Source: Xanthomonas arboricola (GTDB taxonomy: Bacteria > Pseudomonadota > Gammaproteobacteria > Xanthomonadales > Xanthomonadaceae). Taken from it: a DNA stretch of 64,000 nucleotides. The notes under the pieces were generated by a model that worked only from the letters and a program-made list of their open reading frames with translations, was not told the DNA's origin and ran no database searches. Position numbers and translations under genes: made by a program. Within the stretch, counting starts at the first letter, position 1. Each line of letters begins with the position of its first letter. Of this stretch, positions 50,947-60,707 are shown piece by piece. The stretch is taken from contig NZ_MIGY01000001.1 in NCBI RefSeq assembly GCF_002940665.1, positions 930,001 to 994,000 on the forward strand, read 5' to 3'.

Positions 50947-51693
50947 ATGAAAATCCTCGTCGCCTACAAGCGCGTGGTGGACTACAACGTCCGCATTCAG
51001 GTCAAGCCCGATGGCTCCGGTGTGGTCACCGACGGCGTCAAGCTCTCGCCGAACCCGTTCGACGAAATCGCCCTGGAAGAGGCGTTGCGCCTGCGCGACG
51101 CCGGCATCGCCACCGAGGTGGTGGTCGCTACCCTGGCGCCGGCCGATGCTGCGGCGCATCTGCGCAACGGCCTGGCCATGGGCGCCAACCGCGCCATCCA
51201 CGTGGTCACCGACGCGGCGATCCAGCCGCTGACCGCCGCGCGCACCCTGCTCAAGCTGGTCGAAAAGGAACAGCCGGACCTGGTCATCCTGGGCAAGCAG
51301 GCGATCGACGACGACGCCAACCAGACTGGCCAGATGCTGGCCACCCTGTGGGGCCGCCCGCAGGCGACCTTCGCCGGCAAGCTGGTCGTCGCCGATGGCA
51401 AGGCCACGGTGACCCGCGAAGTCGATGCCGGCCTGGAGACGCTGGAAGTGGACCTGCCGGCAGTGGTCACCACCGATTTGCGCCTGAACGAGCCGCGCTT
51501 CATCAAGTTGCCGGACATCATGAAGGCCAAGAGCAAGCCGCTGGAAACGCTGGCATTTGCCGATCTCGGCGTCGCTGCGCACGATAGCCTGGCTACTACC
51601 CATTACGCGCCGCCGTCCAAGCGCAGCCGCGGCGTGATGGTCAAGGACGCCGCCGAGCTGGTGGCCGCACTCAAGCAGAAGGGGTTGCTGTAA
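50947..51693 (+). CDS. etfB: Electron transfer flavoprotein beta subunit
   Basis: 248 residues starting MKILVAYKRVVDYNVRI, with AGGATCTCG upstream. AMP-binding pattern GKQAIDDDANQTGQMLA and the ETF-beta signature VDLPAVVTTDLRLNEPRF. Accepts electrons from acyl-CoA dehydrogenases together with EtfA and passes them to ETF-QO. Confidence 0.96.
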   Translation: MKILVAYKRVVDYNVRIQVKPDGSGVVTDGVKLSPNPFDEIALEEALRLRDAGIATEVVVATLAPADAAAHLRNGLAMGANRAIHVVTDAAIQPLTAARTLLKLVEKEQPDLVILGKQAIDDDANQTGQMLATLWGRPQATFAGKLVVADGKATVTREVDAGLETLEVDLPAVVTTDLRLNEPRFIKLPDIMKAKSKPLETLAFADLGVAAHDSLATTHYAPPSKRSRGVMVKDAAELVAALKQKGLL

Positions 51694-52637
51694 TGGCCAA
51701 GGTTCTCATCGTTGCCGAACATCTCAACGGCCAGCTCAACGCGGCCACCGCCAAGACCCTCAGCGCCGCGCTGGCCGTGTCGGCCGAGTCCATCGACATC
51801 GTCGTGCTGGCGGCCGATCCGGCCGCGGTTGCGGCGCAGGCCGCGCAGCTGGCGGGTGTTGCTCGCGTGCTGACAGTGGCAAACGCCGCTAACGAACATG
51901 CCATCGCGCAGGTACTGGGGCCGCAGATCGCCCAGCTCGCCGGCCAGGGCTACACCCATGTGTTCGGCCCCTCGACCACGTTCGGCAAGGACCTGATGCC
52001 GGTGGTTGCCGCGTTGCTGGGTGTCAACCAGGTCTCCGACCTGATGGCGGTCGAAGATGCCTACACCTTCAAGCGCCCGATCTACGCAGGCAATGCGATC
52101 ATCACGGTGAAAGCGCCGGCCGACCAGGTCGTGGTCGCCACCGTGCGCAGCGCCTCCTGGCCGGAAGCGGCAGCCGGCGGCAGTGCGACGGTCGAAGCAG
52201 TCACCGTCGATGCCGCGCTGCCCACCCATACCCGCTTCGTCGGCTTGGCCGCAGGCAGCTCCGACCGCCCGGACCTGCAGAGCGCCAAGCGCGTGGTCTC
52301 CGGCGGCCGCGGCGTCGGCTCGGCCGAGAACTTCCAGCACATCTACAGCCTGGCCGACAAACTCGGCGCCGCCGTGGGTGCCTCGCGCGCCGCCGTGGAC
52401 GCCGGCTACGTGCCAAACGAACTGCAGGTCGGCCAGACCGGCAAGATCATCGCGCCCGAGCTGTACGTTGCGATCGGCATCAGTGGGGCGATCCAGCATC
52501 TGACCGGCATCAAGGACGCCGGCACGATCGTGGCGATCAACAAGGACCCGGAATCGCCGATCTTCGAGATTGCCGATATTGGGTTGGTGGGGGATTTGTT
52601 TGCGCTGTTGCCTGAGCTGGAACAGGCTTTGGGCTAA
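51693..52637 (+). CDS. etfA: Electron transfer flavoprotein alpha subunit
   Basis: 314 residues; ATG overlaps the etfB stop by one base (TAATG). FAD-binding C-terminal domain with [35 protein letters not shown] and [21 protein letters not shown]. In Xanthomonas etfA is the known conserved border of the variable LPS locus, and the accessory genes begin right after it here. Confidence 0.97.
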   Translation: MAKVLIVAEHLNGQLNAATAKTLSAALAVSAESIDIVVLAADPAAVAAQAAQLAGVARVLTVANAANEHAIAQVLGPQIAQLAGQGYTHVFGPSTTFGKDLMPVVAALLGVNQVSDLMAVEDAYTFKRPIYAGNAIITVKAPADQVVVATVRSASWPEAAAGGSATVEAVTVDAALPTHTRFVGLAAGSSDRPDLQSAKRVVSGGRGVGSAENFQHIYSLADKLGAAVGASRAAVDAGYVPNELQVGQTGKIIAPELYVAIGISGAIQHLTGIKDAGTIVAINKDPESPIFEIADIGLVGDLFALLPELEQALG

Positions 52638-52804
52638 CGGCTACGCGCAGGGTTACGACGGCCGCCACAGCGGAAGGTATACTGCGCCGTCAGCGTGGCG
52701 GCGGCACTGCTGTCCGCTTTCATGCCTGATGGGGATATGCCACGGTCGGAGCGAGTGTTGCCTGGGACGATCGTATAGTGCCGGCGGCCTTTTAGTTGTC
52801 CGGC

Positions 52805-52822
52805 ACTTTGTAAGGACAAAGT
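52805..52822 (+). promoter_or_regulatory. Small inverted repeat upstream of the sugar epimerase gene
   Basis: ACTTTGT, gap AAGG, ACAAAGT: perfect, 25 bases before the GTG start, so probably in the 5' leader of the accessory operon. Confidence 0.3.
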
Positions 52823-52846
52823 CGATAAATGGGAAGTGGTAATTAA

Positions 52847-53545
52847 GTGATCATCGGTAATGGCCTGCTGGCCAGATCCTTCGCAGCAGATAGGCTCGCT
52901 GAGCTCAGCGCCACGGTATTCGCCTCCGGGGTGTCCAATTCATCTGAGACCGATCCTGCGGCATTCGAAAGGGAAGCACGTCTGCTGGGCAAGGCCCTGC
53001 GGGACGCGCGGGGCCGGTTCGTCTACTTCAGCACCTGCAGCGTGACAGACCCCGACCGTGCCGAAACCCATTACGTCCGCCACAAGCTGAAGATGGAACG
53101 GCTGATCGCGGAACGGGACGAGTTTCTGATTCTGCGCCTGCCTCAAGTCGTGGGACGCACCGACAACCCTCACACTCTGTCCAACTATCTCGCCAGTGGC
53201 ATCCGCAACGCGGAGCCATTGCGTATCTGGGTCAAGGCAGTGCGCTGCCTGATCGATGTGGAAGATGTCGCCCGATTGACCCTTTATCTGGTTGAGAACC
53301 GGCTCGAAACCAATGCCGTGCTGGATCTTGCTCCGCCAGAAAACGTCACTCTGTTCGAGCTGGTCTCAATGCTGGAGGCCACGCTGGGCAAGAAGGCAAT
53401 CATCGACGTTGTAGACCGAGGCGGCGGCGCCGCGCCTGATTCGGCACCATTTGTTCGTTATGCAACTGCCACTGGCATTGACTCCTCTCCCGGATACATC
53501 GCCAGGCTGATCCGCAAATACTACGGAACGAGCGATGCAACCTGA
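52847..53545 (+). CDS. NAD-dependent sugar epimerase/dehydratase-like protein
   Basis: 232 residues from GTG 52847. Short extended-SDR fold: a Rossmann glycine turn IIGNGLLARSF, the strand RFVYFSTCSV (catalytic Ser/Thr), HYVRHKLKMERL (Y-x3-K) and ILRLPQVVGR. It lacks the full-length G-x-x-G-x-x-G of typical epimerases and is about 80 residues shorter than RmlB-type enzymes, so the substrate cannot be named. First gene of the plus-strand cassette; its end overlaps the next gene by 11 bases. It could make the sugar nucleotide that the GtrB-like protein uses. Confidence 0.75.
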   Translation: MIIGNGLLARSFAADRLAELSATVFASGVSNSSETDPAAFEREARLLGKALRDARGRFVYFSTCSVTDPDRAETHYVRHKLKMERLIAERDEFLILRLPQVVGRTDNPHTLSNYLASGIRNAEPLRIWVKAVRCLIDVEDVARLTLYLVENRLETNAVLDLAPPENVTLFELVSMLEATLGKKAIIDVVDRGGGAAPDSAPFVRYATATGIDSSPGYIARLIRKYYGTSDAT

Positions 53546-54485
53546 GATATCCGTCGTCATCCCGGTCTATGGCAGCGCCACCATCCTGCCTACGCTTGCC
53601 GAGAAACTCGAGGAGTCGCTGACTGCGCTCACCGACCAATTCGAAGTTGTACTGGTGTACGACTGCAGCCCGGATAGTTCCTGGCAGGTCATAACATCGC
53701 TGTGCGCCTCCCGGCCCTGGTTGAAGGGAGTCCGGCTGCGTAAGAACGCGGGGCAGCACAACGCGTTGATGGCGGGATTCGGTGTGGCACGCGGCCGTTA
53801 CATCGTCACCATGGATGACGACCTGCAACACTCGCCGTCCGACATCGGGCGCGTCGTGGCAGAGCTGCGCAGTGGAGCGGATGTTTGCTACGTGCAGTTC
53901 AAAAGCCGGCGGCACGCTCTCTGGAAGCGCCTCGGCAGCCAGTTCAATGACCGCATGGCTTCATGGCTGCTCGCCAAACCCCGCGGACTCTATCTTTCGC
54001 CATTTCGCGGCTTGATCAGCGAAGTTCGTGACGAAATATTGCGCTACGGTGGCCCCTTCGTCTATGTCGATGGCCTTATCGTCCAGAGCACCAGCAATAT
54101 CACCACCATAGAAGCTGAGCACCACGCCCGAAGCGATGGCAAGTCTGGATACAGCCTGCGCAAATCAATCTCGCTGTGGATGCAGATGGCCACAAGTTTC
54201 TCGATCACGCCATTACGGGTAGCGTCGCTGACAGGAATCGTCTCTTCCGGCCTCGGCTTTCTGTGCGCCATCGTGCTGATCGTGCAGAAGCTGCTTTGGC
54301 CGCACACCGTCATCGGCTGGACCTCGTTGATCGTCGCGGTATTGATCATGGGCGGCATCCAGCTACTCGCGCTGGGCGTGGTGGGCGAGTACGTGGGGCG
54401 TGTGCTGCTCAACGTCAGCAATCGTCCCCAATACATAAAGGGCCAACAGCTCAACGTAGGCCAAGAGCAAGAGAACGTGCAGTGA
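53535..54485 (+). CDS. GtrB/ArnC-like GT2 polyprenyl-phosphate glycosyltransferase
   Basis: 316 residues. GT-A domain with ISVVIPVYGSA, LVYDCSPDSSW and the metal motif MDDDLQHSPSD; two C-terminal membrane segments (about 232-256 and 265-289) and GEYVGRVLLNVSNRPQY, as in GtrB and DPM1-like enzymes. These load a sugar onto undecaprenyl phosphate at the inner face of the membrane. Overlaps the GtrA-like gene by four bases (GTGA), so they are coupled. Confidence 0.9.
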   Translation: MQPEISVVIPVYGSATILPTLAEKLEESLTALTDQFEVVLVYDCSPDSSWQVITSLCASRPWLKGVRLRKNAGQHNALMAGFGVARGRYIVTMDDDLQHSPSDIGRVVAELRSGADVCYVQFKSRRHALWKRLGSQFNDRMASWLLAKPRGLYLSPFRGLISEVRDEILRYGGPFVYVDGLIVQSTSNITTIEAEHHARSDGKSGYSLRKSISLWMQMATSFSITPLRVASLTGIVSSGLGFLCAIVLIVQKLLWPHTVIGWTSLIVAVLIMGGIQLLALGVVGEYVGRVLLNVSNRPQYIKGQQLNVGQEQENVQ

Positions 54486-54898
54486 TATCGCAGCGCCATC
54501 GCGCCCTGGCCGCACGCTTTTTGCGCTTTTGCATCGTTGGCGGCGCCAGTACCGTCGCCTTCAGTGCGCTCACTTGGTTAGCTGTATCAAAGCTCGGCAT
54601 GCAGCCGACCATGGCGACGGCGCTCTGCTACCTGGTGTTGGTGCCAATCAATTTCGTCGCGCATCGCAACTTTACGTTCGTGTCCTCGGGTCATCTGAGT
54701 TCGGAAGGCTTGCGCTTCATTTTGCTGCACAGCTTCAACCTCGCCTTGTCCATCATCGGGATGGGCGTGGCTGTGAACAGTTTGCACTTGCATTACGCGT
54801 GGGGCATTGCGTTCTCGGCCGTCGTCGTGCCTGTCGTGGTATTTCTCGTGATGAATTTCTGGGTCTTCAACCGGGACCGACGTCGCGATCACGTCTAA
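54482..54898 (+). CDS. GtrA-family membrane protein
   Basis: 138 residues from GTG 54482. Four membrane segments with the GtrA pattern FLRFCIVGGASTVAFSALTW, PINFVAHRNFTFV and VMNFWVFNRD. GtrA proteins are believed to flip the polyprenyl-linked sugar made by GtrB to the periplasm. Follows the GtrB-like gene with overlapping stop and start. Confidence 0.9.
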   Translation: MISQRHRALAARFLRFCIVGGASTVAFSALTWLAVSKLGMQPTMATALCYLVLVPINFVAHRNFTFVSSGHLSSEGLRFILLHSFNLALSIIGMGVAVNSLHLHYAWGIAFSAVVVPVVVFLVMNFWVFNRDRRRDHV

Positions 54899-54938
54899 AT
54901 CCAACCTACGCCGCAACTGCAACCAAACAAGTCATCGA

Positions 54939-57122
54939 ATGTCAAACATCCTTGTCCGCAACGACGCTTCTCAACGCACCATGCTGTTCATCGCTTGCTC
55001 CATAGCGATCGTCATGCTGCTTTGGCTTCCCTTCGGCTTCAACATGATGGGGCATATCGAGGAATGGGATCTTCTGAGCCTGTTTACTCGCCACGGCGTG
55101 TTCTACTGGGTCGGCGAGGGCGGGCCCCTCCCCACTCATCGCATGCGGCCTCTCATGCTGTTGCCAAATGCGATCGCGTACCAACTATCGCCAAACTCCT
55201 TTTTCGCCATGCATCTGTTGCAAATGCTGGCCTTGGTGTTGAAGGGTATTTGCGGCGGAATCCTGGGGTGGTGGATGCTGCGCTCGCGGCTCTACGCCGT
55301 GTTGTTGGCGCTGCTGGTGGTCATCTATCCCGCCGATACGATGCAGCTGTCGTTCCGTTCCTTTCATATCAACTGGTCTGTCGGGTTAGCTTTGGCCGGC
55401 GTGATCGGGATTGTGCATGCATATGAAAGTGAACGGATGGCCAGCAGGACCAGAGCGATCCTGTTGTCGCTGCTGTCCACAGCCATGCTGGTCGTCGCCA
55501 CGCTGATCTACGAGTTGGCGTTGGCATACGCAATCCTGCCCCTGCTGTTGTTATGGTTTCGGTTGGGGTTGGTGGAAACGATCCGGGTGCCGTTACGCCG
55601 CTGGTACGTTTCGCTGGTCTGGTGCATCGGCGTCCTGGCTTGTGCGGCTTACATCTACTACGTTGCCAAACACGGCTCGACCTACCAGGGGGACGTGTTG
55701 AAGGGTCAGGCGGGTGGCATTGCGCTGCTCAAGGACCGCGCCCACGTGATGTTCTATACGGGCATTGGGCGGAGCGTAGTGGGCGGCTGGATCGACGCCG
55801 CGCGGATCCTTTTCGTCGAATACCGCAGCTTCTGGTATCTGTCAGCCATTGCGTTGATGGCAGTCGCTCTGCTCCGCTACGTACGCGAACCTGTCTCAAC
55901 GCCAACGCCGGGAAGGCACATCGGCGCACTCTGGTCGATGCGGGTGCTCTTCACCGGTGTGGTGTTTGCTGCCGTCGGTTATCTTCCCTTTCTTGCGTCG
56001 CCGGCGCATACCAGCATCAGTCAACGCACCTTCCTTTTCGCCACGCCGGGCGGGGCACTGGCAACAGTTGCTCTGGTCATGCTTCTCTCTGGGGGGCGTC
56101 GAACCTTGGCAGTGCTGTTGGGAACCGTGCTGATCGTGTTGGGCATGGCGGCGCAGATGTTTCAGTTCCATCACTACGAACAGATTTCCGATACGGAGCG
56201 CGAGGTCCTCAAGGACGTGGCGGCAAGCTTGCCGGACATTGACAACGAGCGCGATCTCCTCATTCTCGATGGTTCCCACCGGATCAACAGCGTGTGGATG
56301 CTGCGGGAAAACATGATGAACGCGCTGACGTACCTGTACGGGAAGCCGATCAACCGGGTGCAAATCTGCAATCAGCCTGAGAACGACTGGCAACGCACGG
56401 ACGAAAGAGGCCGCACTGGCCAATGTGCCGAGTACCCCGACCACTGGGAGTTCAGCTCAGGCGCAGCCGTTGATGGGCCAGGCTATACGTCGCCGCCGCA
56501 AAGCGTTTTGTATCGCGCAGATAAGAGCACCACTCAGGTCGTACGCATTCCCGAAAATGGCATCGTGCCACTGGTCGGTGCGCGCAAGGACGAACTTTCG
56601 CTGCGCAACGACACCGTTTCGCAACGCTATCGCGCCATGCTTGCTCCCTCCCCCTGGCTTCTGGCTTTCGATCAATTCCGCCACAGGGAACAAGAGACCA
56701 GCTTCAGGTGGGATTTCGGCCGCTGGTGGAACTTGGATGTGCCTGCACCCGGTCGAGGATGGCAGGATGCCCAATGGCAACCCGAAGGTTCCGCAGAACG
56801 GGCTTCGTTCTCGTGGAACGTGGTAGAAAATCCGTGGCTTCAATTCCGCCTCAAACCTGCTGGCGGGACGTATCGGGTTCGCGGAAAGGTCAGGGCCATT
56901 GCACCCGGTATACACCCCGAGCAGCTCGCCGTTTCAGTGAACAACCATGTGATCCCACTACGTTGGATCAATGCCAATGAATTTTATGGGGAATTGCCCT
57001 CGTCCTTCCTGAAGGATGGCAATAATCGAGCTACCTTCCTGCTCGCCGTCGATAATCACTCCTACGGAATCGGTATGGCTTTCGATTGGTTCAAGGTCGC
57101 GCCGATCAAACCTGCCAACTAA
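54939..57122 (+). CDS. Large polytopic membrane protein, GT-C-like (GtrC position)
   Basis: 727 residues. About ten or eleven hydrophobic segments between residues 13 and 410, with acidic residues in the first periplasmic loop (MMGHIEEWDLLSLF), as expected for GT-C transferases. After that is a roughly 310-residue soluble C-terminal part, whose last 110 residues look like a beta-sandwich (YRVRGKVRAIAPG, AVSVNNHVIPL). No close family is recognised. Its place after GtrB- and GtrA-like genes suggests it is the specific transferase that adds a sugar to the O-antigen in the periplasm. Function inferred from context. Confidence 0.65.
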   Translation: MSNILVRNDASQRTMLFIACSIAIVMLLWLPFGFNMMGHIEEWDLLSLFTRHGVFYWVGEGGPLPTHRMRPLMLLPNAIAYQLSPNSFFAMHLLQMLALVLKGICGGILGWWMLRSRLYAVLLALLVVIYPADTMQLSFRSFHINWSVGLALAGVIGIVHAYESERMASRTRAILLSLLSTAMLVVATLIYELALAYAILPLLLLWFRLGLVETIRVPLRRWYVSLVWCIGVLACAAYIYYVAKHGSTYQGDVLKGQAGGIALLKDRAHVMFYTGIGRSVVGGWIDAARILFVEYRSFWYLSAIALMAVALLRYVREPVSTPTPGRHIGALWSMRVLFTGVVFAAVGYLPFLASPAHTSISQRTFLFATPGGALATVALVMLLSGGRRTLAVLLGTVLIVLGMAAQMFQFHHYEQISDTEREVLKDVAASLPDIDNERDLLILDGSHRINSVWMLRENMMNALTYLYGKPINRVQICNQPENDWQRTDERGRTGQCAEYPDHWEFSSGAAVDGPGYTSPPQSVLYRADKSTTQVVRIPENGIVPLVGARKDELSLRNDTVSQRYRAMLAPSPWLLAFDQFRHREQETSFRWDFGRWWNLDVPAPGRGWQDAQWQPEGSAERASFSWNVVENPWLQFRLKPAGGTYRVRGKVRAIAPGIHPEQLAVSVNNHVIPLRWINANEFYGELPSSFLKDGNNRATFLLAVDNHSYGIGMAFDWFKVAPIKPAN

Positions 57123-57166
57123 AAAATGCGCATTCCTTTCCACACCATTAGCCGCCAGGATCCAAA

Positions 57167-57724
57167 ATGATTACCGCAAACCACGGCATTAGGGTTGCCA
57201 TGCTGGCTGCCGTCCTATGCGTGCTATTTCCTGGCTGCACGGCGAGAGAGACCGAATCTTCCCTGGATGCCGCTTCGATGAAACCCTCCCTGCTTTCGGC
57301 AGGTAAGACAGTAGGTCCTGCTGACTTGCGGCCCTTTTTGACAAATGGCTGGTCCAGCGATGAACCATTTGGAGTGTGGTCCATCGGCCAAGATTCGGGG
57401 CTTTTGGTGCGAATCGAGAAATCGGCGGCAGCGGGCACCCAGCTTGTCTTACAGGTTGGCGGCCTATGGGCGCCGCAACGCCAATCCATGGACGTCGGCG
57501 TTCGCGTCAATGGCGGAAACTGGCAGCATCAAACGCTGAAAGCATCCGCGCCAGAGCCGCAGCAGATCAGTGTTGCACTGCCAGCGGTGGCGGCTGGCGA
57601 TGAGGTCAGAGTCGAACTGCACTACGATCGCCCCGCCTCGCCAGTTGAACTTGGACTGTCATCGGACACGCGCACTCTGGGCATCTCACTCAGGTCTTTG
57701 CAGCTGGCGGGCCACACGCCCTAG
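57167..57724 (+). CDS. Predicted lipoprotein with jelly-roll-like domain
   Basis: 185 residues. Signal peptide with lipobox FPGC (Cys24). The mature part holds the pattern LTNGWSSDEPFGVWSIG, then LVLQVGGLWAP and DVGVRVNGGNWQHQTLK, an all-beta domain seen in envelope and glycan-related proteins. It appears related to the C-terminal domain of the preceding membrane protein, so the two may work together. Last gene of the cassette. Confidence 0.6.
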   Translation: MITANHGIRVAMLAAVLCVLFPGCTARETESSLDAASMKPSLLSAGKTVGPADLRPFLTNGWSSDEPFGVWSIGQDSGLLVRIEKSAAAGTQLVLQVGGLWAPQRQSMDVGVRVNGGNWQHQTLKASAPEPQQISVALPAVAAGDEVRVELHYDRPASPVELGLSSDTRTLGISLRSLQLAGHTP

Positions 57725-57742
57725 CAGCCGCTGGGCAAGCTC

Positions 57743-57760
57743 CAGGTGCAGTTGCACCTG
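57743..57760 (+). terminator. Hairpin just after the lipoprotein gene
   Basis: The perfect 8-bp stem CAGGTGCA/TGCACCTG, two-base loop, 18 bases past the stop codon. No T-run. Confidence 0.4.
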
Positions 57761-57803
57761 ACTTCACTCAACCTGAAGCCTGAAATTTGTTGCGCGCCTC
57801 TAC

Positions 57804-57853
57804 GTGGTTGACAGCGCGCGCGGTTGAGTCATTTAGATCTTCCTGTCAACCAC
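57804..57853. repeat. 11-bp perfect inverted repeat, 28-base spacer
   Basis: GTGGTTGACAG (57804-57814) and CTGTCAACCAC (57843-57853) between the two convergent LPS operons. Could be a junction scar, a recombination site or part of a terminator. Confidence 0.6.
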
Positions 57854-57880
57854 TTGGTTGTATGCCTGCCGACCAACCAA

Positions 57881-57918
57881 CAGCCCGCGTCACGTCAGAC
57901 TCGACGTGACGCAGGCTG
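57881..57918. terminator. Bidirectional hairpin between the two LPS operons
   Basis: A 16-base arm (57881-57896) pairs with 57903-57918 with one mismatch around GCGTCACGTC/GACGTGACGC; loop AGACTC. Lies between the convergent cassette and the rmd gene. Confidence 0.65.
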
Positions 57919-58037
57919 TCTGGCCTCATCAATCATCGTGCGGCAGGCTTCTTCTCTCCATCGGCGCCGCGCATATGCGCAGATAGATCGCCAGGCCCGG
58001 CTAGCTGGCCGCTATATTCCGCTCGGCCAAGCTTCGC

Positions 58038-60009
<1,972 letters not shown>

Positions 60010-60072
60010 TTATTTACGAAATAGTTCCAGCTTCAAGCCTGGCGCAGCAGGCTCGCATCGATGGCGTTACCG

Positions 60073-60675
60073 TCACTGCGCAGTGAGCGGCTTTCCATCC
60101 TTGCCGCAAAGGGTCTGCTTGCCCTGATCTTCGCAGCTATTGAACGGGCCGTAGTCCAGCGGCTGGATCTTGTAGTCGCTGTACCATGCGACCGCCTCCT
60201 GTACGAGACCGAAGCGCAGCGTGTTGCCTGCCACGGCCTGGGCCGGGACCTCAGCGACGACGTCAGCAGATCCGCCAGCAGGAATACCTTGGGGCGGCAG
60301 CGTAGCGCGTACGAACTCCTGTTTTACCATCGCACCGGCACCATCAACCAGCGAGATCGCGAGGTTGACCGGCATTTTGCCCTTCGAGTTGACCGCGACC
60401 TTTCCGGTATTGGTGACCTTGACCACAACTTTCAGTATCTCACCGTTCTTAACCAGCACAGGCTCGGCCGAAACGGCATATTGGGCGCCTACTTGATCCT
60501 GCGGGATCGGCGCCGAGATGCCTTCAACTTCCGGAGCCGCCGCCGCAGGCTGCTGTGTATCAGCTGCCGGCTGGACGGTGTCGTTCTGGGACTTGGAGCA
60601 GCCAGTAACAACGATCGCCGCAGCCAGCGCGATGGCTGCGCCAACGACACGAGGGGATTTGTTCATTTTTTTCAT
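60073..60675 (-). CDS. Predicted lipoprotein with LVQE-type beta-sandwich domain
   Basis: 200 residues if started at ATG 60675 (MKKMNKSPRVVG). An ATG at 60711 overlaps the upstream stop as ATGA and may be the real, coupled start. Lipobox VTGC follows a hydrophobic stretch, then a Gln/Pro/Ala linker. The mature domain is all-beta (LKVVVKVTNTGKVAVNSKG) with the motif LRFGLVQEAVAWYSDYKIQP, matching LVQESVCWFKYKGFTP at the C-terminus of the adjacent glycosyltransferase. Two C-terminal cysteines (SCEDQGKQTLCG) could pair. Function unknown; context says O-antigen assembly or sensing. Confidence 0.7.
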   Translation of the reverse strand: MKKMNKSPRVVGAAIALAAAIVVTGCSKSQNDTVQPAADTQQPAAAAPEVEGISAPIPQDQVGAQYAVSAEPVLVKNGEILKVVVKVTNTGKVAVNSKGKMPVNLAISLVDGAGAMVKQEFVRATLPPQGIPAGGSADVVAEVPAQAVAGNTLRFGLVQEAVAWYSDYKIQPLDYGPFNSCEDQGKQTLCGKDGKPLTAQ

Positions 60676-60707
60676 GATTGAGGACTTTTCGTGGATAGAT
60701 AAGATTT

